Source of the DNA: Candidatus Berkelbacteria bacterium
GTDB taxonomy: Bacteria > Patescibacteriota > UBA1384 > JAHJRZ01
Length of the DNA stretch: 12,619 nucleotides
Assembly: GCA_026397195.1 (NCBI GenBank)
Contig: JAPLVI010000079.1
Location: 1 to 12,619, forward strand
Reading direction: 5' to 3'
The notes under the pieces are model-generated. The model ran no database searches, had not been told where the DNA came from, and worked only from the letters and a program-made list of their open reading frames with translations. Shown here piece after piece: positions 7,263 through 12,619 of the stretch. Positions within the stretch are counted from its first letter, which is position 1. Each line of letters starts with the position of its first letter. A program made the translations under genes and the position numbers.

Positions 7263-8202
7263 TACTGTTTCCAATTTTCTTTTAAAGCATCAATGGATTG
7301 ATCGAGTAAAGAAAAGTTTTGGAAAGTCTGAGGTAGAGCGATACGCCGAACTCAATATAGGAACTGGTGGACTGGATATACTTGACGCAGTACATTGCGT
7401 TATGGACGAAGGTCGTACCAAAACTTTCCTTGAGACAATAGACGCTGTAGTTAAGCCTTCGCATATTGTTATTGAAGCAGGCATTGGAACTGGCATTTTA
7501 TCTCTTCTCGCCGCGGCGCTCGGAGCAAAGGTTTACGGTGTAGAATTAAGCCCGAGTGTTTTTTCGCTTGCCGAAGAAATTATAGACGATGCCTCTCAAA
7601 ATAAAATTATTTCACCAAATAGCATTATTTTAACAAAAGATGATGCAACAATATGGATCCCGCCAGAAAAAGCTAATATTATCATTAGTGAGAATATTTA
7701 TACAGGGATGTTTTATGAAAAGCAAGTACAGATGATGAATCATCTCAGAAAGTTTTTAAAGAATGGTGGAATTGCTATTCCAAGTGAAATGAAATCATTT
7801 ATAATATTAACTCAGACCGAATTTTCTCATACTCCGAAACATGGAGAACCATTTATTCCATCAAAAGAGGAAAATAGAATTTATCCATCTATCGAACTTT
7901 CTAATCCTGTGTTATACGACCATATTGTTTTTACCAAAGAAACATCTATACATTTTGAGAAAGAGCTTTTAATTCCTGTTGAGAAAACCGGTCAGATAAA
8001 CAGTTTAACAATTTATAGTCCAGTTAGGATGCCGAATAATACTATGATTGGTCGTTTTGATACTACTTTTTTCAATAATGACCTTATCATTGCTTTAGGA
8101 AAGCCTGTGGATGTTCAAAAAGGAGACCGAGTGAAAGTAAAAATGATTTATGAGTACGGAGAAAAACCTGAAGAATCTACTTTTTCTGTTGCTCTTGTAT
8201 AA
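7234..8202 (+). CDS. PRMT-like class I SAM-dependent methyltransferase
   Basis: 322 residues. SAM-binding motif I is VIEAGIGTGIL (79-89), with the acidic end of beta-2 at E104 (VYGVELS). Residues 57-70 (MDEGRTKTFLETID) match the M-x-D-x-x-R-x-x-x-[YF] segment before the SAM fold of protein arginine methyltransferases. Residues 152-162, SENIYTGMFYE, match the PRMT double-E loop (SEWMGYCLLYE in PRMT1; from memory) with E153 and E162 at identical spacing. NGGIAIPS (177-184) fits the PRMT 'gG.liP' strand. The C-terminal 130 residues are beta-rich like the PRMT barrel, but the THW loop is not present. It probably methylates a protein or peptide; arginine as substrate is inferred. Its start overlaps the recombinase remnant, and the ribosome site is weak. 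It lies as cargo between two recombinase scraps. Confidence 0.72.
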   Translation: MSPLAKTVYNTVSNFLLKHQWIDRVKKSFGKSEVERYAELNIGTGGLDILDAVHCVMDEGRTKTFLETIDAVVKPSHIVIEAGIGTGILSLLAAALGAKVYGVELSPSVFSLAEEIIDDASQNKIISPNSIILTKDDATIWIPPEKANIIISENIYTGMFYEKQVQMMNHLRKFLKNGGIAIPSEMKSFIILTQTEFSHTPKHGEPFIPSKEENRIYPSIELSNPVLYDHIVFTKETSIHFEKELLIPVEKTGQINSLTIYSPVRMPNNTMIGRFDTTFFNNDLIIALGKPVDVQKGDRVKVKMIYEYGEKPEESTFSVALV

Positions 8203-8206
8203 TTTT

Positions 8207-8240
8207 GCCGCCAAAGAAAAACTTGAAATTGTCAAAGAAC
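8207..8240 (+). pseudogene. Second serine-recombinase scrap (N-terminal segment)
   Basis: In one frame this reads FAAKEKLEIVKE, matching FATKEKLEIV of the fragment at 7035. It includes the 23-bp repeat (8211-8233) and AAAGAAC. Relative to the left copy it lacks exactly 27 bp, which would encode ASFQEAKTA. The frame continues through an Arg-rich run to a stop near 8308 and shows no other recombinase homology. Confidence 0.55.
8211..8233 (+). repeat. 23-bp direct repeat, right copy
   Basis: Exact copy of 7132-7154, starting 8 bp after the methyltransferase stop. The two copies bracket the methyltransferase cargo at a distance of 1079 bp. Confidence 0.85.
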
Positions 8241-8338
8241 GCGGCGAGCCGCAAATTACGGGGGTTTGCTTTCGCCGCCGCAGGCGGCGAAAAATGTTCG
8301 AACTATTTTAAGTATACGGAGCTGCTTTTTGAGTCGAG

Positions 8339-8468
8339 AGGATTCGAACACGAAGGGGGTCGGGGAAACAGTTGTTTCCCCGCTTGGGGTGACCTGACGA
8401 GCCGCGGCGAGGAAGACCAGAGGGCGGAAGCCCTATGGGGAGGAGCGAAGCGACGACGTTCGAGTCCT
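8339..8468 (+). ncRNA. Candidate structured RNA (approximately 130 nt) closed by a tRNA T-arm-like stem
   Basis: This is the main content of the gene-free stretch 8241-8521. A closing stem AGGATTCGAAC (8339-8349) pairs with GTTCGAGTCCT (8458-8468), 11 bp with one G-T wobble. Inside are a 9-bp hairpin CGGGGAAAC-AGTT-GTTTCCCCG (8361-8382) with outer GGT/ACC pairs, a 5-bp hairpin AGGGC-GGAA-GCCCT (8421-8434) capped by a GNRA loop, and a GCGAAGC mini-hairpin (8445-8451). GC content is much higher than in the flanking genes. An open frame (8205-8495) runs through it but gives low-complexity, Arg/Gly-rich sequence with no domain, so it is not called as a gene. No known RNA family was recognised. 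It may instead be decayed recombination-site DNA. Confidence 0.4.
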
Positions 8469-8478
8469 ACCTGCGGAG
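8458..8478 (+). repeat. Degenerate copy of the tRNA-Asn 3' end
   Basis: GTTCGAGTCCTACCTGCGGAG matches 6873-6893 of the tRNA at 19 of 21 positions (A to G and C to T changes). It sits 39 bp upstream of the exact right-hand copy. It lacks the matching 5' half of the T-stem, so it is not a tRNA gene. It may be an older attachment site. Confidence 0.7.
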
Positions 8479-8498
8479 GTTACAAGACAAATTAGAAA

Positions 8499-8517
8499 AA
8501 TCCTACCCGCGGAGCCA
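8499..8517 (+). repeat. Right attachment-like repeat (exact tRNA-Asn 3' end copy)
   Basis: AATCCTACCCGCGGAGCCA, identical to 6878-6896 including the CCA. It marks the distal end of the tRNA-associated element. The cold-shock gene promoter starts 5 bp beyond it. Confidence 0.75.
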
Positions 8518-8521
8518 AATA

Positions 8522-8551
8522 TTGCACAACTAACGCATTTCATGCTACAAT
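8522..8551 (+). promoter_or_regulatory. Promoter of the cold-shock gene with long leader
   Basis: -35 TTGCAC (8522-8527), 18-bp spacer, extended -10 TGCTACAAT (8543-8551). The predicted start near 8558 gives a leader of about 84 nt with a possible bulged hairpin (GTAAAAG 8570-8576 with CTTTTGTTAC 8590-8599). Long structured leaders are typical of cold-shock mRNAs. Confidence 0.5.
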
Positions 8552-8641
8552 CAACAAGTCACAGCTGTATGTAAAAGTAGCGTAGTCGAACTTTTGTTAC
8601 ATTGTAATGCATGTGCATCTAACTAATTATTAATACATACT

Positions 8642-8845
8642 ATGGAACAAGGAAAAATTGCTCGCTTGGTAGCAGATCGTGGATTCGGCTTCATAAGTCG
8701 TGAAGGTCAAGAAAAGGATCTATTCTTTCATTCGACCGAACTTCAAGACGTAGAGTTCAAAGATTTGAGCGAAGGTGATGAAGTTCAGTTTGAGGTAAGC
8801 GAAACTCCTAAAGGACCAAGCGCAACCAAAGTCTCACGTTTATAA
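8642..8845 (+). CDS. Cold-shock domain protein (CspA family)
   Basis: 67 residues, the normal size for a single cold-shock domain. The nucleic-acid binding motifs are present: RGFGFI (13-18, RNP1-type, after a G-x-I-[AK]-x-L opening) and DLFFHST (26-32, RNP2-type). The end, GPSATKVSRL, fits the family's G-P-x-A-x-x-V tail. It binds single-stranded RNA or DNA and acts as an RNA chaperone. There is no Shine-Dalgarno before the ATG, so translation may depend on the long leader. It is a single-gene unit with a strong terminator 26 nt after the stop, placed just outside the tRNA-linked element. Confidence 0.93.
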   Translation: MEQGKIARLVADRGFGFISREGQEKDLFFHSTELQDVEFKDLSEGDEVQFEVSETPKGPSATKVSRL

Positions 8846-8865
8846 AGAAATTTTTGCGTTCAAAT

Positions 8866-8891
8866 AAAAACCCCGCGAGTGCGGGATTTTT
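8866..8891. terminator. Bidirectional terminator between the cold-shock and ATP-grasp genes
   Basis: Stem CCCGC (8872-8876) and GCGGG (8881-8885), loop GAGT, flanked by AAAAA (8866-8870) and TTTTT (8887-8891). Reading either way gives a GC hairpin followed by a T-run, serving the + cold-shock gene and the convergent - ATP-grasp gene. Confidence 0.85.
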
Positions 8892-8913
8892 AGAGTTTTT
8901 CTTCAGAAAAATT

Positions 8914-9885
8914 TTAAGCTTCTCTTGCTGGAAAGTGATTTACCCCGCATCTTTTTCGAACAAAAGGTGCGGGGTTTATTTGAGAAGACAAAAAATCATA
9001 AGCCCCTTCCACTTCACTCGATTTTGAGGTAATCCTTGGAGATCTGTTGACTTCCAAGAGATAGGGCTTTTTGGTATCTTTATCAATGATAATGTCAGCT
9101 CTCGACCAAGACAAACCCAGCAATTTGCTTGCTTTTATGGCCATCTTTTTTATTCTAACGGGTATCTTTTCTAAATCTACAAAAACTTCTTTGGCTCCAT
9201 TACAAACATTATTTCTAAATTCACCTTGGCAATGATAACGTTTTGCACCTGCTACGACAGTCCCGTTGACTACCAGCACCCCCCAATCATATCGATTGGG
9301 AATGTATTTTTGAAATAAATATCTCTTATGCCTAGGAAGCTTCCTCATCTTTTCCACAAGCTCCCTTTCTGTGGTAATAAACTTTGAATGGACACCTTTT
9401 GTCCCCTTGATATCTTTTATGATTAGGGGGTAACCGCAAATTTTTCCAATTTTTGCCAGGCTTTTTTTAATATCTATTCTGCTTAAAAACAACATGTTGG
9501 GGGTTTCAATGCCTCCCAGGGCAAAAATCATATTATCTGATCTTTTGGAAGTGCTTTTTTCTACATAAGTAGAATGGACATTTGAATGGTCAAGGTACAA
9601 TTTAATAGCATAAGCCAAATCGCGGCTTTTCCAAGAGAAAACAAGCCAAACAAAAGAAAAACTTGCTAAATCGATTCCTTGATGTAAGACTTTAACTCCT
9701 TTGTCTTGGAAAATAAATTCTAGGTCCTTAAAACCGCCCTTGGTTAGTTTTATAGGAAAGGAAAATCTATCAAGCATCTGCTCAATATTTTCGAATGAGG
9801 GCAAGCAAAGTAAGTTAAAAGTTTTTTTTGCCATAGGAAATCGATAATAACTAAGACATATCTTAGCTGGCTTAAAAGTGATCAT
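8914..9885 (-). CDS. ATP-grasp ligase, RimK-like
   Basis: 323 residues. An N-terminal pre-ATP-grasp region (1-125) precedes an ATP-grasp fold. ATP-binding elements seen are YPLIIKDIKGTKGVHS (152-167; K157 and Gly-rich loop), FQKYIP (191-196), VAGAKRY (211-217, Arg216), GEFRNNVCNG (221-230) and the metal-binding pair RADIIID (263-268) and LLEVNRSP (276-283; E278, N280). This order fits RimK/LysX-type carboxylate-amine ligases, which add amino acids to protein or carrier carboxylates by an acyl-phosphate. Substrate unknown. The second Met (residue 18) is an equally possible start; neither has a Shine-Dalgarno, and the N-terminal 17 residues look non-essential. The gene is divergent from the LPYTG/sortase operon across a palindrome. 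Confidence 0.82.
   Translation of the reverse strand: MITFKPAKICLSYYRFPMAKKTFNLLCLPSFENIEQMLDRFSFPIKLTKGGFKDLEFIFQDKGVKVLHQGIDLASFSFVWLVFSWKSRDLAYAIKLYLDHSNVHSTYVEKSTSKRSDNMIFALGGIETPNMLFLSRIDIKKSLAKIGKICGYPLIIKDIKGTKGVHSKFITTERELVEKMRKLPRHKRYLFQKYIPNRYDWGVLVVNGTVVAGAKRYHCQGEFRNNVCNGAKEVFVDLEKIPVRIKKMAIKASKLLGLSWSRADIIIDKDTKKPYLLEVNRSPRITSKSSEVEGAYDFLSSQINPAPFVRKRCGVNHFPAREA
8942..8978 (+). terminator. Second hairpin inside the ATP-grasp 3' coding end; possible back-up terminator
   Basis: ACCCCGCATCTTTT (8942-8955) pairs with AAAAGGTGCGGGGT (8962-8975) over 14 bp with one T-G wobble, loop TCGAAC. On the + strand it is followed by TTATTT, so it could stop read-through from the cold-shock gene. 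It encodes about residues 304-314 of the opposite-strand protein. Confidence 0.5.
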
Positions 9886-9940
9886 TACTGAGAGCTTTCA
9901 GATAAATATTACAGAGAAAATAGCAGAAGAATGTCTTTCT

Positions 9941-9969
9941 AATATAAACTATTTTTTCCTTTTTGTAAA
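9941..9969 (-). promoter_or_regulatory. Promoter of the ATP-grasp gene
   Basis: On the minus strand, -35 TTTACA (9964-9969), 17-bp spacer, -10 TATATT (9941-9946). The predicted start near 9934 gives a leader of about 48 nt. The -35 touches the palindrome at 9969-9999. Confidence 0.55.
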
Positions 9970-9999
9970 CCCCCTCACCAAAAATTTTGGTGAGGGGGT
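9969..9999. promoter_or_regulatory. 31-bp perfect palindrome between divergent promoters
   Basis: ACCCCCTCACCAAAA (9969-9983) and its exact reverse complement TTTTGGTGAGGGGGT (9985-9999) around a single A. No gene ends here, and neither side has an immediate T-run; the nearest, T6 at 10008-10013, is 8 nt away. It lies between the -35 elements of the two divergent promoters. It could be a shared operator, a cruciform, or a terminator acting as an insulator. Confidence 0.7.
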
Positions 10000-10014
10000 A
10001 AAGAGCATTTTTTG

Positions 10015-10043
10015 TTGTAAACAAATTGGCATAATGTTATAAT
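10015..10043 (+). promoter_or_regulatory. Promoter of the LPYTG protein-sortase operon
   Basis: -35 TTGTAA (10015-10020), 17-bp spacer, perfect -10 TATAAT (10038-10043) with extended TG. Predicted start near 10050; the Shine-Dalgarno AAGGAG lies at 10067-10072. Confidence 0.75.
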
Positions 10044-10077
10044 TTAAGAGATTAATCTATTATCAAAAGGAGAGGTT

Positions 10078-11907
10078 ATGAAAATTAAAAGGGTTATTTA
10101 TCCAATTCTGGCATTAGTATCTGTTTTTTGTCTTTGTTTGGCCCCTTCAGCTCTAAAGACGAGGGCACAAGATGGTGGTGGCAGCAGCAGGGATGTAATA
10201 CCGCCAACCACTTATATCACGGGAGATCAGGCGCACGCGCGTCTATTCAAGTACAACAACGCGATTTTCACCAATATTTCGGCGGCTAATCAAAATATTT
10301 CACCGGAGGTTAATGCCGTCGCTTGGAATGACAGTTATTGGGCGATGGTGGCGAGAGGCCGGCTGTGGAGATCCGACAACGGGATTGATGTCACCGAAGT
10401 CCTTACCCCCGACCCGGTCACACCATCAAATAATATTTATCCCTATGTCGCCATTGCCTCAAATGGTGCCCTAGGCAAATGGCTGGCGGGCACATTGATG
10501 GGGAGAGGCATGTATTATGACGGAATAAATACTCCGTCGGCGTATCATTTATCAAATAGCGATCTAACGGCTGAAGTTGACAACACCACGGTGACTTTCC
10601 CCGTTCAAGATGGCACCAAATTCAAGCATAATGATGTCGTCCAGGTGAGTATGGAATATTGTCTGGTGGATAGCGTCGCCGGCAACGATTTGACTGTGGT
10701 ACGAGGCTACAACCCGATGACAGGAGGTTCAGATCCATCGCAGGCATTCCCACATCCAGGATGGGACGGTGATATCAATGTGCGTGTAGCCTTCGCTGAT
10801 ATTGTGAGCGTTGACTGGGATGGCAACAATGGCAGGTGGATTATCGGAGCTCTCACGCCGGATTTTAGCACTCATTTGTTTGCCACCGACGCGACTGGTT
10901 TATCCACCGACCTCACCGACCCGGACTTACCAGGAATCAGCAACCTCAAGGGCGATTATCGGGTTGTTGGCGGCCTTCCATATTATCTGGTCGGCGGCAA
11001 GACGTTAGATGGCACCGCCTCAAAGCTTTATACTTACAATGATATTACTACTTTTACAGATATCACTGATCAAATTCCTAATATGAACCAAGGCGTCACG
11101 GTGATTACTGGCGGCACAAACAACTGGCTGGTCGGTGGCCAAGGAAGCGATATTGTAGCGGGACACCTGCTGTACAGTGTAAGCGAATCCGAAGGCGTAT
11201 TCACGGAAACTCCTATTACGGTACCAGCCGGACCAACCGGACTAGCATCAGTGACCGCTATCGGATATGGCGGCGGAAACAACTGGTTAATCGGCGGTAC
11301 AGACAGTGCCGGAATGGCTCGGCTCTATAGCTATAATGCGGGAACTTTCTCGGATTTGACCGCGCATATGCAGGAAGAAACCCAGGCAGCCATCACGACA
11401 ATAAATTCTATCGCTTGGAATGGTTCATACTGGCTAATCGGCGGGGCGGGAGAATTCAACGTCAGCCCGGATGTCGGCGGCTCGGTTGCGGCTCCAGATC
11501 CAGATAATGAAGGCCAGCCAGGCAATGATGCCAAAGTTGCCTTTACCGGCGGTACTGTTGACCACGATTCTTCAGTCAGAGTTAATGAAGTAAGCGCGGG
11601 AATAGCGTCTGATGCCAGTCTGAAACCCGTAGGTTCAACTTATGATTTTACTTGCCAAGACTTGTTAACCAATAGTCTAGTTGCTCAATTTGATAAATCA
11701 GTTACTATAAACCTAAGCTACGATCCGACACAACTTGGTGATAAACCAGAGAGCAGTTTAACTATTGCTTATTATGATGCCGCTTCTGGAAAATGGATGG
11801 CTGCGTCGAGCACTGTTGATACTACTAATAAAATAGTAACTGCAACGGTTAATCACTTCACCCAGTTCGGAGTTTTTAGCAGCGAGTTACCTTATACTGG
11901 GAATTAG
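10078..11907 (+). CDS. Exported propeller-like repeat protein ending in LPYTGN
   Basis: 609 residues. The signal peptide is residues 1-30: basic KIKR, a hydrophobic core, likely cleavage after KTRA. The middle (about 45-470) has recurring blocks of the type LYxYNxxxFxD[IL]T followed by [IS]AWNxSYWLIGG or NNWL[VI]GG, e.g. near 58-92, 318-353 and 418-455. This suggests a beta-propeller or sialidase-like surface fold. The C-terminal domain (about 485-600) is beta-rich, with TINLSYDP and VNHFTQFGVF, like domains that precede cell-wall sorting signals. The last residues are LPYTG (604-608) and N609, then stop: a sortase-type motif with no hydrophobic helix or basic tail after it. The ATG is fixed by AAGGAG. 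The sortase gene follows 14 bp downstream, so this is its probable partner. Ligand or enzymatic function unknown. Confidence 0.8.
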   Translation: MKIKRVIYPILALVSVFCLCLAPSALKTRAQDGGGSSRDVIPPTTYITGDQAHARLFKYNNAIFTNISAANQNISPEVNAVAWNDSYWAMVARGRLWRSDNGIDVTEVLTPDPVTPSNNIYPYVAIASNGALGKWLAGTLMGRGMYYDGINTPSAYHLSNSDLTAEVDNTTVTFPVQDGTKFKHNDVVQVSMEYCLVDSVAGNDLTVVRGYNPMTGGSDPSQAFPHPGWDGDINVRVAFADIVSVDWDGNNGRWIIGALTPDFSTHLFATDATGLSTDLTDPDLPGISNLKGDYRVVGGLPYYLVGGKTLDGTASKLYTYNDITTFTDITDQIPNMNQGVTVITGGTNNWLVGGQGSDIVAGHLLYSVSESEGVFTETPITVPAGPTGLASVTAIGYGGGNNWLIGGTDSAGMARLYSYNAGTFSDLTAHMQEETQAAITTINSIAWNGSYWLIGGAGEFNVSPDVGGSVAAPDPDNEGQPGNDAKVAFTGGTVDHDSSVRVNEVSAGIASDASLKPVGSTYDFTCQDLLTNSLVAQFDKSVTINLSYDPTQLGDKPESSLTIAYYDAASGKWMAASSTVDTTNKIVTATVNHFTQFGVFSSELPYTGN

Positions 11908-11921
11908 TTTTTTAATAGACG

Positions 11922-12509
11922 ATGGAAAAGATCAAGAAAAGAAAGCGAATAAGAATAATTATGGCCATAACGCTTTCTTTTTTTGTCTTGTTGGCATTTT
12001 TCTTGGTGTACCATCTCTATGCCAATAGAAATAAAGAAAATAAGAATTCGGATACAATCAGCCCAGAAATTAGTGGCTATCAGACAGAGCCGAACTCTAT
12101 AATAATCCCAAAAATAGATATTAATAGCAAAATTTACGACGATCCAACGCCTGGCGCTGTAACAGATTCTTTTTTAAATAAAGGGCCCAGCTACTACAAT
12201 GAAAATACTAATAAGCCGGACCAAGGGAATACCGTCATTTTTGGTCATTCAGCCTCAACCCAAGAACATGATGCCCCTTTTGCTCGTATTGGCAATCAAG
12301 AATTAAGTCTTAATGATGAAATTATTCTAACCGATAAGGATAATCATATTTATAAATATAAAATTTCTGAAATTAGAACAATAGATTCTAATGATTTTTC
12401 AGTGATTCAACCAAGCGAAAAACCCACCGTAACTATAATTACCTGTATCGCCCCAGATTATCCCAAAGATAAAAGATTATTGATTAGGGGCTCACTTAGC
12501 GATAATTAA
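11922..12509 (+). CDS. Membrane-anchored sortase (cysteine transpeptidase)
   Basis: 195 residues. A strongly basic N-terminus (KIKKRKRIR) and one TM helix (about 12-33) give N-in topology. The sortase core runs from SIIIPKIDIN (59-68) to the end. Catalytic residues: His109 in VIFGHS, Cys175 in TIITC, Arg185 in KRLLIRG. NDEIIL (131-136) and the YKYKI strand are also typical. Class cannot be set by eye; the T-x-x-TC and R-L-L-I-R-G pattern fits the class D/E group. It should cut an LPXTG-like motif between Thr and Gly and transfer the product to an amine. The gene lies 14 bp after the LPYTG protein with a poor ribosome site, so expression is probably coupled. Tandem in-frame TAA stops end the gene. 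Confidence 0.92.
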   Translation: MEKIKKRKRIRIIMAITLSFFVLLAFFLVYHLYANRNKENKNSDTISPEISGYQTEPNSIIIPKIDINSKIYDDPTPGAVTDSFLNKGPSYYNENTNKPDQGNTVIFGHSASTQEHDAPFARIGNQELSLNDEIILTDKDNHIYKYKISEIRTIDSNDFSVIQPSEKPTVTIITCIAPDYPKDKRLLIRGSLSDN

Positions 12510-12619
12510 TAAGCGTAAAATATATACCTTTTCTTGCTAAAGAAGAAAGAAAAGACTAAGATAAGAGACAAAGATTCTAAATCGAGGCTGCGAGTTGGCA
12601 ATATAAAAAATAAAATAAT
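12510..12619. other. A-rich tail of the window without recognised feature
   Basis: After the tandem stops the sequence is purine/A-rich with no convincing hairpin plus T-run and no open frame of note. Whether the sortase operon continues beyond the window cannot be judged. Confidence 0.6.

Larger units (their letters stand above)
6897..8517. mobile_element. Small tRNA-Asn-associated integrated element or island remnant
   Basis: Bounded by the tRNA 3' end and an exact 19-bp copy of it. It contains a serine-recombinase N-terminal fragment (7035), a PRMT-like methyltransferase (7234-8202), a second recombinase scrap (8207-8240), a foldable GC-rich stretch (8339-8468) and a degenerate tRNA 3' copy (8458-8478). 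The recombinase is truncated, so the element cannot move by itself. A 19-bp tRNA-3'-end duplication is typical of tyrosine integrases, not of the serine recombinase whose remains are present. The element may therefore be composite, or mobilised in trans. Confidence 0.6.

Noticed and set aside
8458..8478. Second tRNA gene
   Set aside because: Only the T-loop and the 3' acceptor part are present; the 5' T-stem half, anticodon arm, D arm and 5' acceptor strand are missing.
8205..8495. 96-codon open frame over the GC-rich stretch of the element
   Set aside because: Starts at TTG, runs through a repeat fragment, stems and a tRNA-end copy, and gives Arg/Gly/Ala-rich sequence with no domain; better explained as non-coding structured or decayed DNA.
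11905..11960. Hidden frameshifted sorting-signal helix after the LPYTGN stop
   Set aside because: None of the three frames after the stop encodes a hydrophobic stretch before the sortase gene; the sequence gives basic and polar residues.
1..12619. CRISPR array or TnpB/omega-RNA-type transposon
   Set aside because: No regularly spaced repeats and no TnpB or Cas-like protein are present; the only recombinase trace is the truncated serine recombinase.

Overview
The window looks like a piece of a small-genome bacterium, most plausibly a Patescibacteria/CPR-type lineage; this is an inference. The reasons are short intergenic gaps, tightly packed three-gene operons, bacterial sigma70-type promoters (TTGNNN-17-TATAAT), a variable use of Shine-Dalgarno sequences, a standard genetic code with TGA as stop, and a gene mix typical of those genomes (single-TM PsbP-like protein, ATL-like MGMT homologue, VanX-type dipeptidase, serine-recombinase remnant, sortase). 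No ribosomal or marker gene is present to prove it.

Layout. 1-2485 (+): the 3' part of a large probable exported protein with a TIM-barrel glycosidase-like region, four approximately 60-residue repeats and a C-terminal calcineurin-like phosphoesterase. 2459-3094 (-): a VanX-family dipeptidase that overlaps it tail to tail. 3192-3878 (-): a membrane-anchored PsbP-like protein, divergent from 3972-4451 (+), an alkyltransferase-like protein. 4461-6725 (-): an operon of an AbrB-type regulator, an ABC ATPase and an ABC-2 permease. Its promoter is back to back with that of a tRNA-Asn gene at 6822-6896.

6878-8517 is an accessory segment. It begins at the 3' end of tRNA-Asn and ends at an exact 19-bp copy of that 3' end. 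It holds a serine-recombinase N-terminal remnant, a methyltransferase with the signature of protein arginine methyltransferases (PRMT), a second short recombinase remnant, and a GC-rich, strongly foldable stretch that ends in another degenerate tRNA 3' copy. It is the most unusual part of the window.

8522-8891 (+) is a cold-shock-domain gene with a long leader and a bidirectional terminator. 8914-9885 (-) is a RimK-like ATP-grasp ligase. It is divergent from an operon at 10078-12509 (+) that encodes an exported repeat protein ending in LPYTGN and a sortase. A 15-bp-arm perfect palindrome sits exactly between the two divergent promoters.

Functional themes are the cell envelope (VanX-like dipeptidase, sortase with candidate substrate, ABC exporter, glycosidase/phosphoesterase) and a small mobile island at a tRNA. 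All functional statements come from motifs read by eye; no database search was possible.
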